Assembly: GCA_047495785.1 (NCBI GenBank)
Contig: JBLDXI010000031.1
Location: forward strand, 1,674,001 to 1,738,000
Direction: 5' to 3'
Source of the DNA: Lepidodermella squamata
Lineage: Eukaryota > Gastrotricha
DNA length: 64,000 nucleotides
The notes beneath the pieces are model-generated. The model saw only the letters and a program-made list of their open reading frames with translations. It was not told where the DNA came from and made no database searches. Positions within the stretch are counted from its first letter, which is position 1; the number at the start of each line of letters is the position of its first letter. The position numbers and the translations under genes were made by a program. Of the stretch, positions 1 through 12,000 are shown one piece after another.

Positions 1-3000
1 TTGGCTCCCAGGGCCCTGTCGGCAGTACTGGTGCGAAGGGTGTGCAAGGTGATCAAGGATCGCATGGACCCGCCGGCTCACAAGGTCATCAGGGCAGCAC
101 GGGTCCGAAGGGTGAACAAGGCGACAAGGGCCACCAAGGTGTGCTGGGATCGCAAGGTCAAATGGGTCGCCCCGGAATGCGTGGCGCTCAGGGCTCTCTC
201 GGATCGCAAGGACCTCTCGGTTCGCAGGGTCCTAAAGGCATCGCTGGCGAGAAGGGTGAGCACGGCGTTAAAGGCTCTCATGGCGAGCTTGGCTCTCAAG
301 GCCCTGTCGGCAGTACTGGTGCGAAGGGCACTCAGGGTGAGCAAGGATCGCACGGGCCTACCGGTTCGCAAGGTCCTCAAGGCAGCACCGGTCCAAAAGG
401 TGAACACGGCGACAAAGGCTATCAAGGTGCACTTGGCTCCCAGGGCCCTGTCGGCAGTACTGGTGCGAAGGGTGTGCAAGGTGATCAAGGATCGCATGGA
501 CCCGCCGGCTCACAAGGTCATCAGGGCAGCACGGGTCCGAAGGGTGAACAAGGCGACAAGGGCCACCAAGGTGTGCTGGGATCGCAAGGTCAAATGGGTC
601 GCCCCGGAATGCGTGGCGCTCAGGGCTCTCTCGGATCGCAAGGACCTCTCGGTTCGCAGGGTCCTAAAGGCATCGCTGGCGAGAAGGGTGAGCACGGCGT
701 TAAAGGCTCTCATGGCGAGCTTGGCTCTCAAGGCCCTGTCGGCAGTACTGGTGCGAAGGGCACTCAGGGTGAGCAAGGATCGCACGGGCCTACCGGTTCG
801 CAAGGTCCTCAAGGCAGCACCGGTCCAAAAGGTGAACACGGCGACAAAGGCTATCAAGGTGCACTTGGCTCCCAGGGCCCTGTCGGCAGTACTGGTGCGA
901 AGGGTGTGCAAGGTGATCAAGGATCGCATGGACCCGCCGGCTCACAAGGTCATCAGGGCAGCACGGGTCCGAAGGGTGAACAAGGCGACAAGGGCCACCA
1001 AGGTGTGCTGGGATCGCAAGGTCAAATGGGTCGCCCCGGAATGCGTGGCGCTCAGGGCTCTCTCGGATCGCAAGGACCTCTCGGTTCGCAGGGTCCTAAA
1101 GGCATCGCTGGCGAGAAGGGTGAGCACGGCGTTAAAGGCTCTCATGGCGAGCTTGGCTCTCATGGCGAGCTTGGCTCTCAAGGCCCTGTCGGCAGTACTG
1201 GTGCGAAGGGCACTCAGGGTGAGCAAGGATCGCACGGGCCTACCGGTTCGCAAGGTCCTCAAGGCAGCACCGGTCCAAAAGGTGAACACGGCGACAAAGG
1301 CTATCAAGGTGCACTTGGCTCCCAGGGCCCTGTCGGCAGTACTGGTGCGAAGGGTGTGCAAGGTGATCAAGGATCGCATGGACCCGCCGGCTCACAAGGT
1401 CATCAGGGCAGCACGGGTCCGAAGGGTGAACAAGGCGACAAGGGCCACCAAGGTGTGCTGGGATCGCAAGGTCAAATGGGTCGCCCCGGAATGCGTGGCG
1501 CTCAGGGCTCTCTCGGATCGCAAGGACCTCTCGGTTCGCAGGGTCCTAAAGGCATCGCTGGCGAGAAGGGTGAGCACGGCGTTAAAGGCTCTCATGGCGA
1601 GCTTGGCTCTCAAGGCCCTGTCGGCAGTACTGGTGCGAAGGGCACTCAGGGTGAGCAAGGATCGCACGGGCCTACCGGTTCGCAAGGTCCTCAAGGCAGC
1701 ACCGGTCCAAAAGGTGAACACGGCGACAAAGGCTATCAAGGTGCACTTGGCTCCCAGGGCCCTGTCGGCAGTACTGGTGCGAAGGGTGTGCAAGGTGATC
1801 AAGGATCGCATGGACCCGCCGGCTCACAAGGTCATCAGGGCAGCACGGGTCCGAAGGGTGAACAAGGCGACAAGGGCCACCAAGGTGTGCTGGGATCGCA
1901 AGGTCAAATGGGTCGCCCCGGAATGCGTGGCGCTCAGGGCTCTCTCGGATCGCAAGGACCTCTCGGTTCGCAGGGTCCTAAAGGCATCGCTGGCGAGAAG
2001 GGTGAGCACGGCGTTAAAGGCTCTCATGGCGAGCTTGGCTCTCAAGGCCCTGTCGGCAGTACTGGTGCGAAGGGCACTCAGGGTGAGCAAGGATCGCACG
2101 GGCCTACCGGTTCGCAAGGTCCTCAAGGCAGCACCGGTCCAAAAGGTGAACACGGCGACAAAGGCTATCAAGGTGCACTTGGCTCCCAGGGCCCTGTCGG
2201 CAGTACTGGTGCGAAGGGTGTGCAAGGTGATCAAGGATCGCATGGACCCGCCGGCTCACAAGGTCATCAGGGCAGCACGGGTCCGAAGGGTGAACAAGGC
2301 GACAAGGGCCACCAAGGTGTGCTGGGATCGCAAGGTCAAATGGGTCGCCCCGGAATGCGTGGCGCTCAGGGCTCTCTCGGATCGCAAGGACCTCTCGGTT
2401 CGCAGGGTCCTAAAGGCATCGCTGGCGAGAAGGGTGAGCACGGCGTTAAAGGCTCTCATGGCGAGCTTGGCTCTCAAGGCCCTGTCGGCAGTACTGGTGC
2501 GAAGGGCACTCAGGGTGAGCAAGGATCGCACGGGCCTACCGGTTCGCAAGGTCCTCAAGGCAGCACCGGTCCAAAAGGTGAACACGGCGACAAAGGCTAT
2601 CAAGGTGCACTTGGCTCCCAGGGCCCTGTCGGCAGTACTGGTGCGAAGGGTGTGCAAGGTGATCAAGGATCGCATGGACCCGCCGGCTCACAAGGTCATC
2701 AGGGCAGCACGGGTCCGAAGGGTGAACAAGGCGACAAGGGCCACCAAGGTGTGCTGGGATCGCAAGGTCAAATGGGTCGCCCCGGAATGCGTGGCGCTCA
2801 GGGCTCTCTCGGATCGCAAGGACCTCTCGGTTCGCAGGGTCCTAAAGGCATCGCTGGCGAGAAGGGTGAGCACGGCGTTAAAGGCTCTCATGGCGAGCTT
2901 GGCTCTCAAGGCCCTGTCGGCAGTACTGGTGCGAAGGGCACTCAGGGTGAGCAAGGATCGCACGGGCCTACCGGTTCGCAAGGTCCTCAAGGCAGCACCG

Positions 3001-6000
3001 GTCCAAAAGGTGAACACGGCGACAAAGGCTATCAAGGTGCACTTGGCTCCCAGGGCCCTGTCGGCAGTACTGGTGCGAAGGGTGTGCAAGGTGATCAAGG
3101 ATCGCATGGACCCGCCGGCTCACAAGGTCATCAGGGCAGCACGGGTCCGAAGGGTGAACAAGGCGACAAGGGCCACCAAGGTGTGCTGGGATCGCAAGGT
3201 CAAATGGGTCGCCCCGGAATGCGTGGCGCTCAGGGCTCTCTCGGATCGCAAGGACCTCTCGGTTCGCAGGGTCCTAAAGGCATCGCTGGCGAGAAGGGTG
3301 AGCACGGCGTTAAAGGCTCTCATGGCGAGCTTGGCTCTCAAGGCCCTGTCGGCAGTACTGGTGCGAAGGGCACTCAGGGTGAGCAAGGATCGCACGGGCC
3401 TACCGGTTCGCAAGGTCCTCAAGGCAGCACCGGTCCAAAAGGTGAACACGGCGACAAAGGCTATCAAGGTGCACTTGGCTCCCAGGGCCCTGTCGGCAGT
3501 ACTGGTGCGAAGGGTGTGCAAGGTGATCAAGGATCGCATGGACCCGCCGGCTCACAAGGTCATCAGGGCAGCACGGGTCCGAAGGGTGAACAAGGCGACA
3601 AGGGCCACCAAGGTGTGCTGGGATCGCAAGGTCAAATGGGTCGCCCCGGAATGCGTGGCGCTCAGGGCTCTCTCGGATCGCAAGGACCTCTCGGTTCGCA
3701 GGGTCCTAAAGGCATCGCTGGCGAGAAGGGTGAGCACGGCGTTAAAGGCTCTCATGGCGAGCTTGGCTCTCAAGGCCCTGTCGGCAGTACTGGTGCGAAG
3801 GGCACTCAGGGTGAGCAAGGATCGCACGGGCCTACCGGTTCGCAAGGTCCTCAAGGCAGCACCGGTCCAAAAGGTGAACACGGCGACAAAGGCTATCAAG
3901 GTGCACTTGGCTCCCAGGGCCCTGTCGGCAGTACTGGTGCGAAGGGTGTGCAAGGTGATCAAGGATCGCATGGACCCGCCGGCTCACAAGGTCATCAGGG
4001 CAGCACGGGTCCGAAGGGTGAACAAGGCGACAAGGGCCACCAAGGTGTGCTGGGATCGCAAGGTCAAATGGGTCGCCCCGGAATGCGTGGCGCTCAGGGC
4101 TCTCTCGGATCGCAAGGACCTCTCGGTTCGCAGGGTCCTAAAGGCATCGCTGGCGAGAAGGGTGAGCACGGCGTTAAAGGCTCTCATGGCGAGCTTGGCT
4201 CTCAAGGCCCTGTCGGCAGTACTGGTGCGAAGGGCACTCAGGGTGAGCAAGGATCGCACGGGCCTACCGGTTCGCAAGGTCCTCAAGGCAGCACCGGTCC
4301 AAAAGGTGAACACGGCGACAAAGGCTATCAAGGTGCACTTGGCTCCCAGGGCCCTGTCGGCAGTACTGGTGCGAAGGGTGTGCAAGGTGATCAAGGATCG
4401 CATGGACACGCCGGCTCACAAGGTCATCAGGGCAGCACGGGTCCGAAGGGTGAACAAGGCGACAAGGGCCACCAAGGTGTGCTGGGATCGCAAGGTCAAA
4501 TGGGTCGCCCCGGAATGCGTGGCGCTCAGGGCTCTCTCGGATCGCAAGGACCTCTCGGTTCGCAGGGTCCTAAAGGCATCGCTGGCGAGAAGGGTGAGCA
4601 CGGCGTTAAAGGCTCTCATGGCGAGCTTGGCTCTCAAGGCCCTGTCGGCAGTACTGGTGCGAAGGGCACTCAGGGTGAGCAAGGATCGCACGGGCCTACC
4701 GGTTCGCAAGGTCCTCAAGGCAGCACCGGTCCAAAAGGTGAACACGGCGACAAAGGCTATCAAGGTGCACTTGGCTCCCAGGGCCCTGTCGGCAGTACTG
4801 GTGCGAAGGGTGTGCAAGGTGATCAAGGATCGCATGGACCCGCCGGCTCACAAGGTCATCAGGGCAGCACGGGTCCGAAGGGTGAACAAGGCGACAAGGG
4901 CCACCAAGGTGTGCTGGGATCGCAAGGTCAAATGGGTCGCCCCGGAATGCGTGGCGCTCAGGGCTCTCTCGGATCGCAAGGACCTCTCGGTTCGCAGGGT
5001 CCTAAAGGCATCGCTGGCGAGAAGGGTGAGCACGGCGTTAAAGGCTCTCATGGCGAGCTTGGCTCTCAAGGCCCTGTCGGCAGTACTGGTGCGAAGGGCA
5101 CTCAGGGTGAGCAAGGATCGCACGGGCCTACCGGTTCGCAAGGTCCTCAAGGCAGCACCGGTCCAAAAGGTGAACACGGCGACAAAGGCTATCAAGGTGC
5201 ACTTGGCTCCCAGGGCCCTGTCGGCAGTACTGGTGCGAAGGGTGTGCAAGGTGATCAAGGATCGCATGGACCCGCCGGCTCACAAGGTCATCAGGGCAGC
5301 ACGGGTCCGAAGGGTGAACAAGGCGACAAGGGCCACCAAGGTGTGCTGGGATCGCAAGGTCAAATGGGTCGCCCCGGAATGCGTGGCGCTCAGGGCTCTC
5401 TCGGATCGCAAGGACCTCTCGGTTCGCAGGGTCCTAAAGGCATCGCTGGCGAGAAGGGTGAGCACGGCGTTAAAGGCTCTCATGGCGAGCTTGGCTCTCA
5501 AGGCCCTGTCGGCAGTACTGGTGCGAAGGGCACTCAGGGTGAGCAAGGATCGCACGGGCCTACCGGTTCGCAAGGTCCTCAAGGCAGCACCGGTCCAAAA
5601 GGTGAACACGGCGACAAAGGCTATCAAGGTGCACTTGGCTCCCAGGGCCCTGTCGGCAGTACTGGTGCGAAGGGTGTGCAAGGTGATCAAGGATCGCATG
5701 GACCCGCCGGCTCACAAGGTCATCAGGGCAGCACGGGTCCGAAGGGTGAACAAGGCGACAAGGGCCACCAAGGTGTGCTGGGATCGCAAGGTCAAATGGG
5801 TCGCCCCGGAATGCGTGGCGCTCAGGGCTCTCTCGGATCGCAAGGACCTCTCGGTTCGCAGGGTCCTAAAGGCATCGCTGGCGAGAAGGGTGAGCACGGC
5901 GTTAAAGGCTCTCATGGCGAGCTTGGCTCTCAAGGCCCTGTCGGCAGTACTGGTGCGAAGGGCACTCAGGGTGAGCAAGGATCGCACGGGCCTACCGGTT

Positions 6001-9000
6001 CGCAAGGTCCTCAAGGCAGCACCGGTCCAAAAGGTGAACACGGCGACAAAGGCTATCAAGGTGCACTTGGCTCCCAGGGCCCTGTCGGCAGTACTGGTGC
6101 GAAGGGTGTGCAAGGTGATCAAGGATCGCATGGACCCGCCGGCTCACAAGGTCATCAGGGCAGCACGGGTCCGAAGGGTGAACAAGGCGACAAGGGCCAC
6201 CAAGGTGTGCTGGGATCGCAAGGTCAAATGGGTCGCCCCGGAATGCGTGGCGCTCAGGGCTCTCTCGGATCGCAAGGACCTCTCGGTTCGCAGGGTCCTA
6301 AAGGCATCGCTGGCGAGAAGGGTGAGCACGGCGTTAAAGGCTCTCATGGCGAGCTTGGCTCTCAAGGCCCTGTCGGCAGTACTGGTGCGAAGGGCACTCA
6401 GGGTGAGCAAGGATCGCACGGGCCTACCGGTTCGCAAGGTCCTCAAGGCAGCACCGGTCCAAAAGGTGAACACGGCGACAAAGGCTATCAAGGTGCACTT
6501 GGCTCCCAGGGCCCTGTCGGCAGTACTGGTGCGAAGGGTGTGCAAGGTGATCAAGGATCGCATGGACCCGCCGGCTCACAAGGTCATCAGGGCAGCACGG
6601 GTCCGAAGGGTGAACAAGGCGACAAGGGCCACCAAGGTGTGCTGGGATCGCAAGGTCAAATGGGTCGCCCCGGAATGCGTGGCGCTCAGGGCTCTCTCGG
6701 ATCGCAAGGACCTCTCGGTTCGCAGGGTCCTAAAGGCATCGCTGGCGAGAAGGGTGAGCACGGCGTTAAAGGCTCTCATGGCGAGCTTGGCTCTCAAGGC
6801 CCTGTCGGCAGTACTGGTGCGAAGGGCACTCAGGGTGAGCAAGGATCGCACGGGCCTACCGGTTCGCAAGGTCCTCAAGGCAGCACCGGTCCAAAAGGTG
6901 AACACGGCGACAAAGGCTATCAAGGTGCACTTGGCTCCCAGGGCCCTGTCGGCAGTACTGGTGCGAAGGGTGTGCAAGGTGATCAAGGATCGCATGGACC
7001 CGCCGGCTCACAAGGTCATCAGGGCAGCACGGGTCCGAAGGGTGAACAAGGCGACAAGGGCCACCAAGGTGTGCTGGGATCGCAAGGTCAAATGGGTCGC
7101 CCCGGAATGCGTGGCGCTCAGGGCTCTCTCGGATCGCAAGGACCTCTCGGTTCGCAGGGTCCTAAAGGCATCGCTGGCGAGAAGGGTGAGCACGGCGTTA
7201 AAGGCTCTCATGGCGAGCTTGGCTCTCAAGGCCCTGTCGGCAGTACTGGTGCGAAGGGCACTCAGGGTGAGCAAGGATCGCACGGGCCTACCGGTTCGCA
7301 AGGTCCTCAAGGCAGCACCGGTCCAAAAGGTGAACACGGCGACAAAGGCTATCAAGGTGCACTTGGCTCCCAGGGCCCTGTCGGCAGTACTGGTGCGAAG
7401 GGTGTGCAAGGTGATCAAGGATCGCATGGACACGCCGGCTCACAAGGTCATCAGGGCAGCACGGGTCCGAAGGGTGAACAAGGCGACAAGGGCCACCAAG
7501 GTGTGCTGGGATCGCAAGGTCAAATGGGTCGCCCCGGAATGCGTGGCGCTCAGGGCTCTCTCGGATCGCAAGGACCTCTCGGTTCGCAGGGTCCTAAAGG
7601 CATCGCTGGCGAGAAGGGTGAGCACGGCGTTAAAGGCTCTCATGGCGAGCTTGGCTCTCAAGGCCCTGTCGGCAGTACTGGTGCGAAGGGCACTCAGGGT
7701 GAGCAAGGATCGCACGGGCCTACCGGTTCGCAAGGTCCTCAAGGCAGCACCGGTCCAAAAGGTGAACACGGCGACAAAGGCTATCAAGGTGCACTTGGCT
7801 CCCAGGGCCCTGTCGGCAGTACTGGTGCGAAGGGTGTGCAAGGTGATCAAGGATCGCATGGACACGCCGGCTCACAAGGTCATCAGGGCAGCACGGGTCC
7901 GAAGGGTGAACAAGGCGACAAGGGCCACCAAGGTGTGCTGGGATCGCAAGGTCAAATGGGTCGCCCCGGAATGCGTGGCGCTCAGGGCTCTCTCGGATCG
8001 CAAGGACCTCTCGGTTCGCAGGGTCCTAAAGGCATCGCTGGCGAGAAGGGTGAGCACGGCGTTAAAGGCTCTCATGGCGAGCTTGGCTCTCAAGGCCCTG
8101 TCGGCAGTACTGGTGCGAAGGGCACTCAGGGTGAGCAAGGATCGCACGGGCCTACCGGTTCGCAAGGTCCTCAAGGCAGCACCGGTCCAAAAGGTGAACA
8201 CGGCGACAAAGGCTATCAAGGTGCACTTGGCTCCCAGGGCCCTGTCGGCAGTACTGGTGCGAAGGGTGTGCAAGGTGATCAAGGATCGCATGGACACGCC
8301 GGCTCACAAGGTCATCAGGGCAGCACGGGTCCGAAGGGTGAACAAGGCGACAAGGGCCACCAAGGTGTGCTGGGATCGCAAGGTCAAATGGGTCGCCCCG
8401 GAATGCGTGGCGCTCAGGGCTCTCTCGGATCGCAAGGACCTCTCGGTTCGCAGGGTCCTAAAGGCATCGCTGGCGAGAAGGGTGAGCACGGCGTTAAAGG
8501 CTCTCATGGCGAGCTTGGCTCTCAAGGCCCTGTCGGCAGTACTGGTGCGAAGGGCACTCAGGGTGAGCAAGGATCGCACGGGCCTACCGGTTCGCAAGGT
8601 CCTCAAGGCAGCACCGGTCCAAAAGGTGAACACGGCGACAAAGGCTATCAAGGTGCACTTGGCTCCCAGGGCCCTGTCGGCAGTACTGGTGCGAAGGGTG
8701 TGCAAGGTGATCAAGGATCGCATGGACACGCCGGCTCACAAGGTCATCAGGGCAGCACGGGTCCGAAGGGTGAACAAGGCGACAAGGGCCACCAAGGTGT
8801 GCTGGGATCGCAAGGTCAAATGGGTCGCCCCGGAATGCGTGGCGCTCAGGGCTCTCTCGGATCGCAAGGACCTCTCGGTTCGCAGGGTCCTAAAGGCATC
8901 GCTGGCGAGAAGGGTGAGCACGGCGTTAAAGGCTCTCATGGCGAGCTTGGCTCTCAAGGCCCTGTCGGCAGTACTGGTGCGAAGGGCACTCAGGGTGAGC

Positions 9001-12000
9001 AAGGATCGCACGGGCCTACCGGTTCGCAAGGTCCTCAAGGCAGCACCGGTCCAAAAGGTGAACACGGCGACAAAGGCTATCAAGGTGCACTTGGCTCCCA
9101 GGGCCCTGTCGGCAGTACTGGTGCGAAGGGTGTGCAAGGTGATCAAGGATCGCATGGACACGCCGGCTCACAAGGTCATCAGGGCAGCACGGGTCCGAAG
9201 GGTGAACAAGGCGACAAGGGCCACCAAGGTGTGCTGGGATCGCAAGGTCAAATGGGTCGCCCCGGAATGCGTGGCGCTCAGGGCTCTCTCGGATCGCAAG
9301 GACCTCTCGGTTCGCAGGGTCCTAAAGGCATCGCTGGCGAGAAGGGTGAGCACGGCGTTAAAGGCTCTCATGGCGAGCTTGGCTCTCAAGGCCCTGTCGG
9401 CAGTACTGGTGCGAAGGGCACTCAGGGTGAGCAAGGATCGCACGGGCCTACCGGTTCGCAAGGTCCTCAAGGCAGCACCGGTCCAAAAGGTGAACACGGC
9501 GACAAAGGCTATCAAGGTGCACTTGGCTCCCAGGGCCCTGTCGGCAGTACTGGTGCGAAGGGTGTGCAAGGTGATCAAGGATCGCATGGACCCGCCGGCT
9601 CACAAGGTCATCAGGGCAGCACGGGTCCGAAGGGTGAACAAGGCGACAAGGGCCACCAAGGTGTGCTGGGATCGCAAGGTCAAATGGGTCGCCCCGGAAT
9701 GCGTGGCGCTCAGGGCTCTCTCGGATCGCAAGGACCTCTCGGTTCGCAGGGTCCTAAAGGCATCGCTGGCGAGAAGGGTGAGCACGGCGTTAAAGGCTCT
9801 CATGGCGAGCTTGGCTCTCAAGGCCCTGTCGGCAGTACTGGTGCGAAGGGCACTCAGGGTGAGCAAGGATCGCACGGGCCTACCGGTTCGCAAGGTCCTC
9901 AAGGCAGCACCGGTCCAAAAGGTGAACACGGCGACAAAGGCTATCAAGGTGCACTTGGCTCCCAGGGCCCTGTCGGCAGTACTGGTGCGAAGGGTGTGCA
10001 AGGTGATCAAGGATCGCATGGACACGCCGGCTCACAAGGTCATCAGGGCAGCACGGGTCCGAAGGGTGAACAAGGCGACAAGGGCCACCAAGGTGTGCTG
10101 GGATCGCAAGGTCAAATGGGTCGCCCCGGAATGCGTGGCGCTCAGGGCTCTCTCGGATCGCAAGGACCTCTCGGTTCGCAGGGTCCTAAAGGCATCGCTG
10201 GCGAGAAGGGTGAGCACGGCGTTAAAGGCTCTCATGGCGAGCTTGGCTCTCAAGGCCCTGTCGGCAGTACTGGTGCGAAGGGCACTCAGGGTGAGCAAGG
10301 ATCGCACGGGCCTACCGGTTCGCAAGGTCCTCAAGGCAGCACCGGTCCAAAAGGTGAACACGGCGACAAAGGCTATCAAGGTGCACTTGGCTCCCAGGGC
10401 CCTGTCGGCAGTACTGGTGCGAAGGGTGTGCAAGGTGATCAAGGATCGCATGGACCCGCCGGCTCACAAGGTCATCAGGGCAGCACGGGTCCGAAGGGTG
10501 AACAAGGCGACAAGGGCCACCAAGGTGTGCTGGGATCGCAAGGTCAAATGGGTCGCCCCGGAATGCGTGGCGCTCAGGGCTCTCTCGGATCGCAAGGACC
10601 TCTCGGTTCGCAGGGTCCTAAAGGCATCGCTGGCGAGAAGGGTGAGCACGGCGTTAAAGGCTCTCATGGCGAGCTTGGCTCTCAAGGCCCTGTCGGCAGT
10701 ACTGGTGCGAAGGGCACTCAGGGTGAGCAAGGATCGCACGGGCCTACCGGTTCGCAAGGTCCTCAAGGCAGCACCGGTCCAAAAGGTGAACACGGCGACA
10801 AAGGCTATCAAGGTGCACTTGGCTCCCAGGGCCCTGTCGGCAGTACTGGTGCGAAGGGTGTGCAAGGTGATCAAGGATCGCATGGACCCGCCGGCTCACA
10901 AGGTCATCAGGGCAGCACGGGTCCGAAGGGTGAACAAGGCGACAAGGGCCACCAAGGTGTGCTGGGATCGCAAGGTCAAATGGGTCGCCCCGGAATGCGT
11001 GGCGCTCAGGGCTCTCTCGGATCGCAAGGACCTCTCGGTTCGCAGGGTCCTAAAGGCATCGCTGGCGAGAAGGGTGAGCACGGCGTTAAAGGCTCTCATG
11101 GCGAGCTTGGCTCTCAAGGCCCTGTCGGCAGTACTGGTGCGAAGGGCACTCAGGGTGAGCAAGGATCGCACGGGCCTACCGGTTCGCAAGGTCCTCAAGG
11201 CAGCACCGGTCCAAAAGGTGAACACGGCGACAAAGGCTATCAAGGTGCACTTGGCTCCCAGGGCCCTGTCGGCAGTACTGGTGCGAAGGGTGTGCAAGGT
11301 GATCAAGGATCGCATGGACCCGCCGGCTCACAAGGTCATCAGGGCAGCACGGGTCCGAAGGGTGAACAAGGCGACAAGGGCCACCAAGGTGTGCTGGGAT
11401 CGCAAGGTCAAATGGGTCGCCCCGGAATGCGTGGCGCTCAGGGCTCTCTCGGATCGCAAGGACCTCTCGGTTCGCAGGGTCCTAAAGGCATCGCTGGCGA
11501 GAAGGGTGAGCACGGCGTTAAAGGCTCTCATGGCGAGCTTGGCTCTCAAGGCCCTGTCGGCAGTACTGGTGCGAAGGGCACTCAGGGTGAGCAAGGATCG
11601 CACGGGCCTACCGGTTCGCAAGGTCCTCAAGGCAGCACCGGTCCAAAAGGTGAACACGGCGACAAAGGCTATCAAGGTGCACTTGGCTCCCAGGGCCCTG
11701 TCGGCAGTACTGGTGCGAAGGGTGTGCAAGGTGATCAAGGATCGCATGGACCCGCCGGCTCACAAGGTCATCAGGGCAGCACGGGTCCGAAGGGTGAACA
11801 AGGCGACAAGGGCCACCAAGGTGTGCTGGGATCGCAAGGTCAAATGGGTCGCCCCGGAATGCGTGGCGCTCAGGGCTCTCTCGGATCGCAAGGACCTCTC
11901 GGTTCGCAGGGTCCTAAAGGCATCGCTGGCGAGAAGGGTGAGCACGGCGTTAAAGGCTCTCATGGCGAGCTTGGCTCTCAAGGCCCTGTCGGCAGTACTG

